This document shows, piece by piece, positions 34,486-43,487 of a stretch of DNA of 49,250 nucleotides. The notes below the pieces were generated by a model. That model saw only the letters and a list, made by a program, of their open reading frames with translations. It did no database searches and was not told the origin of the DNA. A program made the position numbers and the translations under genes. Origin of the DNA: an uncultured Prevotella sp. (lineage in GTDB: Bacteria > Bacteroidota > Bacteroidia > Bacteroidales > Bacteroidaceae); NCBI GenBank assembly GCA_947164965.1, contig CAMUYR010000024.1:1-49250 (forward strand), read 5' to 3'. The stretch's first letter is position 1, and every line of letters starts with the position of its first letter.

Positions 34486-36665
34486 TTCAAGTAGTCTTCA
34501 AAATATTGTGTGATACGTTCATGCAGATGCACTGAGGCGTGTCCACGCATATTGTGCTCCTCGCCCGGATAGGCAAAGAAATCGGGCTGTGTACCAGCCT
34601 TGATGCACGCATCGAGGAACGACAGACAGTGCTGTGGCACCACCGTTGGGTCGTTATAACCAGTAATGATCTGCAACTTGCCCTTCAGGTTCTTGGCTTT
34701 GCTGATGAGACTGCTCTTGGCATAACCCTCAGGATTGTCCTGTGGTGTGCCCATATAGCGTTCGCCATACATCACCTCATACCATTTCCAGTCGATGACA
34801 GGACCACCGGCCACACCAACCTTGAACACGTCAGGATAGTTCAGCATCAGTGAGATGGTCATAAAACCACCAAAGCTCCAGCCGTGAACGCCCAAGCGGT
34901 TCATATCTACGTATGGCAGCGTCCTCAGATATTCTACTCCCTTCATCTGGTCCTGCATCTCTATCTGTCCCAACTGGTGGAAGGTGGCCTGTTCAAAGTC
35001 GCGCCCACGGTTCTCCGAACCACGGTTGTCCAGAATGAATACGATGTAACCCTTCTGGGCCATATAGGTTTCCCAAGTACGGCTATACCAATGCCAGGAG
35101 GCCTCAACATTATGCGCATGGGGTCCGCCGTAGACGTAGACCACTGTAGGGTACTTCTTATTGGCATCAAAATGATTGGGTTTCACCATACGATAGTAGA
35201 GGTCTGTCTGTCCATCTGCAGCTTTGATTGAGCCACACTCAAAGATGGGTTGCTCATAGTCCTTCCAAGGATCCTCAGCTGATAAGAGGTGAGAGGTGAG
35301 AGGTGAGGGGTGAGCGACATTGACTACGTCGATGTTTCGTGGTTGTGTGGGGGAAGAGTGACGGTCGATGAAGTATTGACCAGAGGCAGACAGCGTGGAA
35401 CGATGAACTCCATCGGCAACTGTCAGTTGCATCATCTTGCCATTGTTGACATTTACGCTGTAGACCTGACGATGCAAAGGATGATACTTATTGGCCTCAA
35501 TAATAATACTCTTTTGTTTGGTATTGAAGCCCACGACATTCAGAACAACCCAATTACCACTGGTTATCTGCTTCAGTTCCTTACCGTTCACGTCAAACAG
35601 GTACAGGTGGTTATAGCCGTCCTTCTGGCTCTGCATCACGAACTTGGTGTCGTCCCAAGGCAGGAACTGTATGGGATGCAGAGGTTCTACGTATTTATCT
35701 GACTTCTCGCGATACAACTCAGCTATCTTTGCACCCGTCTCGGCATCATACGATACCAAGCGGCAGTCGTTCTGACCGCGATTCAGCTCAAACATATAAA
35801 TGGTCTGCTCGTCGGGACTCCAGGCTATGTTCGTGAAATAGCGGTCGGTAGGGTCTCCGGCTTGCAGATAGATGGTCTTATCGGCCTTCATATCATAAAC
35901 GCCTACGGTAACCTTGTGGCTGGTCATGCCTGCCATGGGGTACTTGTCAGGCTCGTAGCTTGCCGAACGTGGGAAGATGTCCACCTGAGGATAGTCCGTC
36001 ACCATACTCTGATCCATGCGATAGAAAGCCAACCGGTTACCCTTTGGACTCCAGAATGTTCCCTTGTTGATGCCAAATTCATTGCGATGCACACTCTGTC
36101 CGTAAACTATCTCGCGACTGCCATCTGTCGAAAGCTGGTGTTTCTTGCCATCAGCATCGACCACAAACAACTGATAGTCTTCCACATAAGCTGTTGCACG
36201 CGACAGCTTATTCCAATCGTTGGCTGTCTGACCAGAAATGCTGTCTTGCCACACAATTTCGTGAGTCTTGAAATTCAGCAAGAGGAAAGACTTCTTGTTG
36301 CCAAGAGCTACCAGAGGCTGGTCAGGATAAGGGAATGTGGCGTTCATCAGGTGGCGCACATAGCGATTGGCCTCTTCGTCGCTGTCAGCCCATTTGTTGA
36401 CATCTTCAAGCGTGAAGAGCAGTTTTTTCTTTCCCGTCTTGACATCAATGAGGTGACACGTCTCGACATCGGTCTGCACCAACTGGTCACCCCACCACGT
36501 GAGCCACATGTTCTCTGGCTGCAAGTTACGATAGTTGTTACCGCCAAAGTTCAGGTCTTCAAGAGTGAAAAGCTTTTTGTCCTGAGCGCTCATTTCAAGA
36601 GGTAAGAGGTAAGAGGAAAAAAGTAAGAGAATGGTTACTATCACCAAATGCTTAATCTTCTTCAT
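34482..36665 (-). CDS. S9 family dipeptidyl peptidase (DPP IV-like)
   Basis: A 727-residue exported serine peptidase. After a signal peptide (MKKIKHLVIVTILLLFSS...) come a beta-propeller domain (about 40-480) and an alpha/beta hydrolase domain with Ser in GWSFGGFM, Asp in GYNDPTVV and His in EEHNMRGH. It should remove N-terminal dipeptides in the periplasm. The start at 36665 or 36668 overlaps the methyltransferase stop by about 14-17 bp; a longer open frame to 36833 is only an antiframe reading of that gene's repeat tail. Two heptad tracts lie inside the gene, at residues about 14-23 (signal peptide) and 451-461. Confidence 0.92.
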   Translation of the reverse strand: MKKIKHLVIVTILLLFSSYLLPLEMSAQDKKLFTLEDLNFGGNNYRNLQPENMWLTWWGDQLVQTDVETCHLIDVKTGKKKLLFTLEDVNKWADSDEEANRYVRHLMNATFPYPDQPLVALGNKKSFLLLNFKTHEIVWQDSISGQTANDWNKLSRATAYVEDYQLFVVDADGKKHQLSTDGSREIVYGQSVHRNEFGINKGTFWSPKGNRLAFYRMDQSMVTDYPQVDIFPRSASYEPDKYPMAGMTSHKVTVGVYDMKADKTIYLQAGDPTDRYFTNIAWSPDEQTIYMFELNRGQNDCRLVSYDAETGAKIAELYREKSDKYVEPLHPIQFLPWDDTKFVMQSQKDGYNHLYLFDVNGKELKQITSGNWVVLNVVGFNTKQKSIIIEANKYHPLHRQVYSVNVNNGKMMQLTVADGVHRSTLSASGQYFIDRHSSPTQPRNIDVVNVAHPSPLTSHLLSAEDPWKDYEQPIFECGSIKAADGQTDLYYRMVKPNHFDANKKYPTVVYVYGGPHAHNVEASWHWYSRTWETYMAQKGYIVFILDNRGSENRGRDFEQATFHQLGQIEMQDQMKGVEYLRTLPYVDMNRLGVHGWSFGGFMTISLMLNYPDVFKVGVAGGPVIDWKWYEVMYGERYMGTPQDNPEGYAKSSLISKAKNLKGKLQIITGYNDPTVVPQHCLSFLDACIKAGTQPDFFAYPGEEHNMRGHASVHLHERITQYFEDYLK
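35286..35314. repeat. 7-bp tandem repeat inside the S9 peptidase gene
   Basis: Three exact GAGGTGA units and one GGGGTGA, read on the plus strand, antisense to the gene. The encoded peptide is HPSPLTSHLLS at about residues 451-461, near the end of the propeller domain. Confidence 0.8.
36599..36626. repeat. 7-bp tandem repeat encoding part of a signal peptide
   Basis: Two GAGGTAA units, then GAGGAAA and AAAGTAA, on the plus strand. In the antisense gene they encode the hydrophobic core and end of the S9 signal peptide (LLFSSYLLPL). Confidence 0.6.
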
Positions 36666-38154
36666 CATGATTGAAACGTCTGTTATTCTTTCTCTTGTCG
36701 AATTTTCTGGAATCTCTTGTATCTCTCGACTTCCTGGCATCCCTGTTGTTTCTAGAGGTCTTTGAGTCTCTGAAGTCTCTTGAATCCCTGTAATCGCGTG
36801 AGTCCCTGAAGTCTCTTGGCTCCCTGGTTTCACGAGGCTTTTTAGGTTCCTTCTTCTCTAATGAGCGGAACTTAAACGAGCGAATGTCGGCCTCGGCGTT
36901 CTCCTGTTCTTCGTCAAGGCGTTTCTTAAACTCGCGGTTCTGCTTGAAACGACGTCTCTCCGCCATGAGGCGCTTCTCCTCGTCTGTCTTGACAACACCA
37001 CCCTCTTCACGGAACTCACGCATCTTACCGTCGAACATCTGGTACTTGCGGAACTCACACTCCAAGGAACCGTTGAAAACAGGAATTTTGATACTGGGCT
37101 TCAAGCCAATCTGTGCAAAGCATTCCTCTCGATATGACAGGATCCACGCCTCATTGCCAGCAAACTGGTGCTTCAGTCGCTCGCCTATCATCTTATAGGT
37201 ACCCAAAAGGTCGTTGGTCGAGATGCGCTCGCCATAAGGCGGATTAGTCACCATGATGCTCTTGTTCTTGGGCTGGGTAAAGATCTTGAAATCCTGCTCC
37301 TCAATGGTGATATCACTGGTCAGACCAGCAGCCTTCACATTGAGGCGAGCAGTATTGACAGCCTTCACGTCAACATCATAACCATAGATATGGTGTTTGA
37401 ATTCTCGTTCCTGAGAGTCATCATTATATATCTCGTCGAACAGTTCACGATCGAAGTCGGGCCACTTTTCGAAAGCATATTCCTTTCGGAACAAACCAGG
37501 AGCCATGTTACGGGCAATGAGTGCTGCTTCTATTAACAGCGTACCACTGCCACACATAGGATCGATAAAGTCGGTGTCGCCTTTCCATCCGGTCATCAAT
37601 ATCATACCAGCCGCCAATACTTCATTAAGTGGAGCCTCCACAGACTCCTGACGATAGCCACGACGATGCAGACTCTCACCACTTGAATCGAGCGAGAGCG
37701 TACATTTATCCTCTGCAATATGAATATGCAGACGGATATCCGGATTGGAAATGCTGATATTGGGACGTTTGCCTGTCTTCTCCCTAAACTGGTCGACAAT
37801 AGCATCCTTCACTTTGTAAGCTACAAACTTAGAATGGCGGAATTCTTCTGAGAAAACCACGCTGTCGACAGCAAACGTTTTTTCAAGTTCTATATATTGT
37901 GACCAATCAATATCCTTGACTCCCTCATAAACATCATCGGCCGATAACGCACGGAAATGCTTGATGGGTTTTAAAATACGGATTGCGGTATGTAACTGAA
38001 AATTGGCACGGTACATCAATTCCTTGTCGCCTTTAAAAGATACCATACGACGACCTTCCACGATGTCTTCTGCGCCCAATTGCGCCAATTCTTTCGCCAA
38101 AACAGGCTCTAGCCCCATAAAGGTCTTGGCGATGAGTTCAAATTGCTGTGTCAT
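36652..38154 (-). CDS. THUMP-domain class I SAM-dependent RNA methyltransferase
   Basis: A 500-residue RlmL/YpsC-type enzyme expected to make m2G in 23S rRNA. A ferredoxin-like and THUMP region (about 1-165) precedes a Rossmann methyltransferase with DPMCGSGTLLIEAA and the catalytic NPPYGER motif. The last 60 or so residues are an Arg-Asp-Ser repeat (RDSRDYRDSRDF-like) encoded by a short-period DNA repeat, then a basic end. It leads a six-gene run and has a strong promoter at 38180-38211. Its stop lies inside the next gene. Confidence 0.9.
   Translation of the reverse strand: MTQQFELIAKTFMGLEPVLAKELAQLGAEDIVEGRRMVSFKGDKELMYRANFQLHTAIRILKPIKHFRALSADDVYEGVKDIDWSQYIELEKTFAVDSVVFSEEFRHSKFVAYKVKDAIVDQFREKTGKRPNISISNPDIRLHIHIAEDKCTLSLDSSGESLHRRGYRQESVEAPLNEVLAAGMILMTGWKGDTDFIDPMCGSGTLLIEAALIARNMAPGLFRKEYAFEKWPDFDRELFDEIYNDDSQEREFKHHIYGYDVDVKAVNTARLNVKAAGLTSDITIEEQDFKIFTQPKNKSIMVTNPPYGERISTNDLLGTYKMIGERLKHQFAGNEAWILSYREECFAQIGLKPSIKIPVFNGSLECEFRKYQMFDGKMREFREEGGVVKTDEEKRLMAERRRFKQNREFKKRLDEEQENAEADIRSFKFRSLEKKEPKKPRETREPRDFRDSRDYRDSRDFRDSKTSRNNRDARKSRDTRDSRKFDKRKNNRRFNHDEED
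36690..36840. repeat. Short-period repeat encoding the RDS-rich tail
   Basis: Repeated pieces such as AGTCTCTGAA, AGTCTCTTGAA and ATCCCTGTAA on the plus strand correspond to Arg-Asp-Ser/Tyr/Phe triplets of the methyltransferase tail. The period is about 9 and 15 bp, so it keeps the reading frame. Confidence 0.6.
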
Positions 38155-38179
38155 TAATGTAAATATGTAAAATATGGTG

Positions 38180-38211
38180 CAAAGGTACTATTTATTTAAC
38201 GAAATACCAAA
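38180..38211 (-). promoter_or_regulatory. Promoter for the methyltransferase-S9-serB-purD run
   Basis: On the minus strand TTTG (38208-38211), 20 bp, then TACCTTTG (38180-38187). It is 25 bp upstream of the methyltransferase ATG and is the only good promoter seen for the six genes. Confidence 0.75.
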
Positions 38212-38251
38212 GAAAAATCGTCTTTTTCTTCCGTTTTACAAATCTTTTATG

Positions 38252-38259
38252 TAATTTTG
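38252..38259 (+). promoter_or_regulatory. -7 element for histidine kinase gene
   Basis: TAATTTTG at 38252-38259 followed by C, 31 bp before the kinase ATG. A clear -33 box was not identified. Confidence 0.5.
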
Positions 38260-38290
38260 CACCGCATCAGATTACGCTTAACCAACAAAC

Positions 38291-39556
38291 ATGGCAATAG
38301 CAGCATCTGCATATCTGGCCGCCATTTCAGATATATGGCGTCTCGACATCCTCGTTTGGGTGGCGGGCATTCCCTTATTGGCACTCGCCCTGATGCTGCT
38401 CTGGCAACAAGTTCGCTACAACAAAAAACTGCAAAGCAACCTGGCATTGCTGAAGAACATCAAGCACCACTCCATTGAGTACGAATTGGTGCTCAAAGCC
38501 ATGCACCTCTGTATCTGGCGTATTGACGTCAAGACAAGGACCATAACCTTGGAAAGCGACTACCGCGATGTAGAAGGCGCACTACAATTACCCCCCAATG
38601 CCCCGATAGCGATGCTTTTTGATGTCATCAAGCCTGCCTATAGGGAACGAACACAGCATTGTCTTGAGGAGCTCATGACAGGCAAGAGAGAGGAAGGGCA
38701 TGAACAATACGAGATTGTTGTTCCGAACACTGGCGTTTCGCATTGGGAGGATGTTTATGCCACCATTGAGAAACGGGACGTTGAAGGACACCCTCTGGTG
38801 ATTGTTGGAACCCTTATGCGTATCGATGAACAAAAGAAAATCGAGCAAGCACTGATTGATGCCCGTAATCATGCTGAGGAGAGTGACCGACTGAAGACCG
38901 CCTTCCTAGCCAACATGTCGCATGAGATACGCACACCTCTGAATGCCATCGTAGGATTCAGCGAGGTGCTGACTATGGCACAAAACGAGGAAGAGCGCAG
39001 CCAGCTGATTTCACTCATCAGACAGAACAATGCCCACCTGCTGCGACTCTTCGACGACATGATGAGCATGTCGAAACTGGAAGCCAGCGGACAGGATGCT
39101 GCCAAGAGTACGAGATTCAAATTGACAGAATTGCTACAGGAAGTCATTGACAAATATTCTGATCTCTGTGTAGAAAAGGGGCTGACTATTGAGATGGACA
39201 CCTCTGGAGGCGACCTGTCACCCTATATCGATCGCGACAGACTGCGTGAAGTCATGAACCAATACGTCAACAATGCCATTAAGTTTACAGACAAAGGCGG
39301 TATCGTTTTGGGGTATCACACAAGCGGAGAACGTCTGCGTATCTGGGTTCGTGACACAGGCAAAGGAATTCCCGCAGACCGTTGTGATGAACGATTGTTT
39401 GAACGCTTTGTAAAGGTTGATGAATTTGTTCCAGGCACAGGCCTCGGTTTGAGCATCTGCCGAGCTATTGCTGCTACCATAGGTGGCCAAGTAGGCGTGG
39501 AGTCGACGTTAGGCAAAGGCTCGCTGTTCTGGATAGAAATTCCTTTTACCTCATGA
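38291..39556 (+). CDS. Membrane-anchored sensor histidine kinase (orphan)
   Basis: A 421-residue kinase with one membrane segment (about 18-38), a PAS-like sensor region (about 60-190), a HisKA domain with the phospho-acceptor His211 in ANMSHEIRTPLNAI, and an HATPase domain with NNAIKFTD, DTGKGIP and GTGLGLSI boxes. There is no attached receiver domain and no response-regulator gene nearby. An 11-bp gap leads to the DUF5686 gene, so the pair is probably co-transcribed. Confidence 0.92.
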   Translation: MAIAASAYLAAISDIWRLDILVWVAGIPLLALALMLLWQQVRYNKKLQSNLALLKNIKHHSIEYELVLKAMHLCIWRIDVKTRTITLESDYRDVEGALQLPPNAPIAMLFDVIKPAYRERTQHCLEELMTGKREEGHEQYEIVVPNTGVSHWEDVYATIEKRDVEGHPLVIVGTLMRIDEQKKIEQALIDARNHAEESDRLKTAFLANMSHEIRTPLNAIVGFSEVLTMAQNEEERSQLISLIRQNNAHLLRLFDDMMSMSKLEASGQDAAKSTRFKLTELLQEVIDKYSDLCVEKGLTIEMDTSGGDLSPYIDRDRLREVMNQYVNNAIKFTDKGGIVLGYHTSGERLRIWVRDTGKGIPADRCDERLFERFVKVDEFVPGTGLGLSICRAIAATIGGQVGVESTLGKGSLFWIEIPFTS

Positions 39557-39567
39557 AGATTGGATGA

Positions 39568-42129
39568 ATGGAAAAGATGATAAAAAGAAATACGCCATGG
39601 ATTATGATTCTCCTGCTTTTAGTGCTCACGCTACCCGTGAGAGCTCAGGAGTTTATTACTGGTCACGTTGTAGATGAAGCATCGGGTGAGAACCTGTCTT
39701 TTGCCAGTGTTCAGTATAAGGGCATGCAGATAGCTGCTGTTACTGATTTGAACGGGCGTTTCCGTATCCAGAAAATCAAAGGTAAACGCCTCACGGTCAG
39801 CGTATTGGGATACAAAACAAAAACCGTCGACGTAGAGAAGAATACGGAAAAACTGTTTATCTCGCTTCGCGAAGACACCAAGTCGCTGTCTGAAGTGACT
39901 GTACGCTCAAAGCGAGGCAAATACCGCCGTAAGAACAATCCTGCCGTAGAACTGATGCGCAAGGTTATTGCCAATAAGAAAAAGACAGACCTCTCGCTTC
40001 GTGACTACTATCAGTACACCAAATACCAGAAGTTGACATTGGCTCTAAACGATGTCAAGCAATCGCAACTGGACAATCCCAAGTTCAACAAATATAAGTG
40101 GCTGACTGACCAAGTAGAAGTCTGTCAGCAGACTGGCAAACTGATTCTGCCCGCCAGTGTCGACGAAACTGTGACACAACATATCTACCGGCGTTCTCCG
40201 AAAAGTGAGAAAGATATTATTAAAGGTGAGAAATCGGCAGGCATCAACGACTTCTTCCAAACGGGAGAAATGCTCAATACTGTTTCAAAAGACATCTTTA
40301 CCGACGTCAATATTTACGACAACCAGATACGCCTTCTACAGCATCCTTTTACTTCCCCCATCAGCGATGGCGCCATCTCTTTCTACCGTTACTATATAGA
40401 AGATACACTGAAGGTTGACCGCGATTCTTGTATTCATGTTCATTTCCTGCCTAATAACCAACAGGACTTCGGGTTCCGAGGCGACCTCTACATCCTGAAG
40501 GATTCTTCCTATCAGGTGAAACGCTGTGAACTGATTCTGCCAAGACAGAGCGATGTCAACTTTGTTGAGAACATGAAACTCATCCAGGAATTCACCCCGC
40601 TACCAACGGGTGAATGGGTATTGTCTGTTGACGACATGGTAGTAGAACTGGTGCTCTTCGACTTCATCCAGAAAGGAGTAGCCATCCGCTCCACACGTCT
40701 CTCTGACTATTCGTTTGAGGAGATTCCACAAAAGATGTTCCGAGGTCGCAGCAAGACGAAGATAGATCCTAACGCGCGCATGATGGACGATGATTTCTGG
40801 AAACAACAGCGACGCGTTGAGTTGACGCGCAGCGAAGGACAGATGGACTCCTTCCTGCATGGCATGAAACACACGGGAGGCTTCAAATATCTGCTCTGGG
40901 CCATGAAGATTCTTGTGGAGAACTACATTGAGACTGGCGAGAAGAGCAAGGTCGATATCGGACCTGTCAACACGATGATCAGTTCTAACTTCATCGATGG
41001 ACTGCGCACACGATTTAGCCTGCAGACCACCGCCAACCTCTCGCCCCACATCTTTTGGAAAGGCTACATTGCCAGAGGATGGAAGAGTAAAAAGAACTAT
41101 TACAGTTCACAGTTCACCTGGGCGCTCAACAAAAAGAAATACCTGCCCGATGAATTCCCGAAGCGTAACATCTCGTTCTTGTCTACCTACGATGTCTCAG
41201 CACCTTCCGACAAGTTCCTGTCGACAGACAAGGATAATGTGTTTACCGCACTGAAATGGACGAAGGTTGATGCCATGATGTTCTACAACCGTCAGCAGCT
41301 CACCTTCGAATATGAGGAACCCTGGGGACTGCGCACACTGCTATCCCTGAAGGCCGAAGAGAACGAGGCCGCAGGCAGCATGCGTTTTAAGCCGTTGAAT
41401 GTGATGCAGGATGATTATTCTATGAAATTCCGTACCACCGAACTGCATGCTGAGATAGAATACAGTCCCGGAGCACTCTACGTCAACTCCAAGCAGCGTC
41501 GACTCAAGGTGAACAGAGAGGCGCCCATCCTCACGTTAGGTCATACCATCGGTATCAGCAACCTACTAGGTGGCGATTATCACTACCACTACACCGAGGC
41601 CAGCATCTTTAAGCGCTTGTGGCTTAACAGCTGGGGACGTATCGATTTCTATGCACGAGGCGGTGTGCAATGGAGTCAGGTTCCTTTCCCCTTGCTCTGT
41701 ATGCCGGCAGCCAACCTCTCGTACTTCAGCAGTAAGCAGATGTTCAATCTGCTGACCAATATGGAGTTCCTGAACGACCGTTTCCTGCACGTCGATTTCA
41801 ACTGGGACATGCAGGGAAAGATTCTCAACCGTATTCCTCTGATACGCAAGTTGCACTTGCGCGAATACATCGGAGCACGCATGCTGTGGGGCGGTCTGTC
41901 CGACAAGAACAACCCGCTTCTCCCCCAAAATGCCAACAGCCCTATTCTTATGGAGTTTCCCGCTGATGCTCATATCATGAACCCCAAGGTACCATACTGG
42001 GAAATATCAGCGGGCGTACGAGGCATTCTCCGATTCTTCCAAATAGAATATGTGCGCCGCATGAACTACAACCCTCCCACCCGCGGACATAAGAACAGCG
42101 TGCGTCTGGGATTTACCTTGATGTTCTAA
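39568..42129 (+). CDS. DUF5686 family outer-membrane protein with CarboxypepD_reg-like domain
   Basis: An 853-residue protein. A signal peptide (about 1-26) is followed by a CarboxypepD_reg-like domain (about 28-115, ITGHVVDEASGENLSFASV) that is common at the N terminus of Bacteroidota TonB-linked receptors, then the DUF5686 region that looks like an outer-membrane barrel rich in aromatic strands and ends in Leu-Met-Phe (GFTLMF). There is no TonB plug domain, so it is not a SusC-type receptor. Function is unknown. Its stop overlaps the convergent MATE gene by 4 bp. Confidence 0.83.
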   Translation: MEKMIKRNTPWIMILLLLVLTLPVRAQEFITGHVVDEASGENLSFASVQYKGMQIAAVTDLNGRFRIQKIKGKRLTVSVLGYKTKTVDVEKNTEKLFISLREDTKSLSEVTVRSKRGKYRRKNNPAVELMRKVIANKKKTDLSLRDYYQYTKYQKLTLALNDVKQSQLDNPKFNKYKWLTDQVEVCQQTGKLILPASVDETVTQHIYRRSPKSEKDIIKGEKSAGINDFFQTGEMLNTVSKDIFTDVNIYDNQIRLLQHPFTSPISDGAISFYRYYIEDTLKVDRDSCIHVHFLPNNQQDFGFRGDLYILKDSSYQVKRCELILPRQSDVNFVENMKLIQEFTPLPTGEWVLSVDDMVVELVLFDFIQKGVAIRSTRLSDYSFEEIPQKMFRGRSKTKIDPNARMMDDDFWKQQRRVELTRSEGQMDSFLHGMKHTGGFKYLLWAMKILVENYIETGEKSKVDIGPVNTMISSNFIDGLRTRFSLQTTANLSPHIFWKGYIARGWKSKKNYYSSQFTWALNKKKYLPDEFPKRNISFLSTYDVSAPSDKFLSTDKDNVFTALKWTKVDAMMFYNRQQLTFEYEEPWGLRTLLSLKAEENEAAGSMRFKPLNVMQDDYSMKFRTTELHAEIEYSPGALYVNSKQRRLKVNREAPILTLGHTIGISNLLGGDYHYHYTEASIFKRLWLNSWGRIDFYARGGVQWSQVPFPLLCMPAANLSYFSSKQMFNLLTNMEFLNDRFLHVDFNWDMQGKILNRIPLIRKLHLREYIGARMLWGGLSDKNNPLLPQNANSPILMEFPADAHIMNPKVPYWEISAGVRGILRFFQIEYVRRMNYNPPTRGHKNSVRLGFTLMF

Positions 42130-43406
42130 GTGTGCACGAAGGTCTGCACCAGACCGCGCGTAAAGAGGTATAGAATCATCGAGAACCAAAGGCCGTGATT
42201 TCCCCAAAGAGGCATCAGCAGCCACGCCGTCACAAAGAAAGCAACAGCAGCTATAAAGGATGACAGCAGCATACCACGCGTCTGCGTCGTACCGATAAAG
42301 ATGCCATCCCAAATAAAGGCTGCCATGCCAGCAGCTGGAATAAGCCAAGCCCACCAGAGATAATGACGAGAAGCCTCAACCACCAATGGTTCATCGGTGA
42401 GAAGTTGCAGGAATGACATTCCTCCCAGTACGTAGACTGCGGTGAAAAGCAATGTCATAAGCAGTCCCCAGCCGAACAACCGCCGCTCTACGGCACGATA
42501 CAATTCCCAATTCTGAGCACCCCAATAGCGTCCTGCCAAAGCCTCTCCTGCAAAAGCAAAGCCATCCATGATATAAGAAAACAACAGATACAGCTGCATA
42601 AGCAAGGTATTGACTGCCAGAATGGTTGCTCCCTGGCGTGCTCCTGCAGATGTAAAATACAGATTGACGGCTACCAGACAGAGGGTACGAAGGAATATAT
42701 CGCGATTGACACGTAGGAATTCGTATATCTTCGGCCCACGCACCGCCCCAGTCTTTTGGCTATAAAACAGCCTACCATAATAGCGCCACAACAGCACCAG
42801 GCCCGTTCCCAGACCCGCCCATTGCGCTATTACCGTGCCCAGCGCCACACCTTCCACCTTCATGCCAACGACATAAACCAACAGCAATGATGCCACGATA
42901 TTCACCACATTCTGAAGAATACTGATCACCATCGGGAAACGCGAATTCTGCATGCCGATATACCAACCCGTCAGCGCAAAAAGAGTCAATGAGGCTGGCG
43001 CACCCCATACCACAATATTAAAATAGGTTACCGCCAACGGACGGACGTCAGCCGTAGGACTGATCAGCGATAGCATCAGCTCGCGCAAGGGCCATTGTAA
43101 TAGGAGTATCAGCAGGGCAATGCCGAACGACACCTTTAAGGAATAGCGTAACAGGGCGACAGATTCACTGAACTCGCGGCGTCCACGTGCCTGTGCTGTC
43201 ATGCCGCTGGTTCCCATACGCAGAAAAGCAAACAGCCAATAGATGAGATTAAAAATCATCGAACCCACGGCAATGGCCCCGATGTAAGAAGCCGACCCCA
43301 TATGCCCTACAATGGCCGTATCAACGAGTCCCAACAGCGGTACCGTGATGTTTGTCACGATGGCTGGCAGGGCTATTTGTAGGATTTGTCGGTCTCTTTT
43401 ATTCAT
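42126..43406 (-). CDS. MATE family efflux transporter (DinF-like)
   Basis: A 426-residue exporter with about 12 membrane segments in two homologous halves. The N-terminal IALPAIVTNITVPLLGLVDTAIVGHMG and the second-half LAGRYWGAQNW are typical of MATE/DinF proteins. The start at 43406 (MNKRDRQIL) follows the -7 box at 43415-43422; a frame open to 43445 would cross the promoter. It could export drugs or metabolites by sodium or proton antiport; the substrate is not predictable. Confidence 0.92.
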   Translation of the reverse strand: MNKRDRQILQIALPAIVTNITVPLLGLVDTAIVGHMGSASYIGAIAVGSMIFNLIYWLFAFLRMGTSGMTAQARGRREFSESVALLRYSLKVSFGIALLILLLQWPLRELMLSLISPTADVRPLAVTYFNIVVWGAPASLTLFALTGWYIGMQNSRFPMVISILQNVVNIVASLLLVYVVGMKVEGVALGTVIAQWAGLGTGLVLLWRYYGRLFYSQKTGAVRGPKIYEFLRVNRDIFLRTLCLVAVNLYFTSAGARQGATILAVNTLLMQLYLLFSYIMDGFAFAGEALAGRYWGAQNWELYRAVERRLFGWGLLMTLLFTAVYVLGGMSFLQLLTDEPLVVEASRHYLWWAWLIPAAGMAAFIWDGIFIGTTQTRGMLLSSFIAAVAFFVTAWLLMPLWGNHGLWFSMILYLFTRGLVQTFVHT

Positions 43407-43410
43407 TTTT

Positions 43411-43457
43411 TCTGCAAAGTTAGTGTTTTTTATCGAAAAAAGCATTATCTTTGCAGA
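43411..43457. promoter_or_regulatory. Near-palindromic divergent promoter
   Basis: A minus-strand TAACTTTG (43415-43422) and a plus-strand TATCTTTG (43446-43453) face outward, sharing one 23-bp spacer that would also carry both -33 regions. The 47 bp form an imperfect palindrome (ends TCTGCAAAG and CTTTGCAGA, centre ATCGA-like between T and A runs). Confidence 0.65.
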
Positions 43458-43487
43458 AACTTTAAAACAACATCATTCTGAACTACT

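Noticed and set aside
36668..36833. N-terminal extension of the S9 peptidase
   Set aside because: It is the other-frame reading of the methyltransferase repeat tail; a normal signal peptide begins at 36665.
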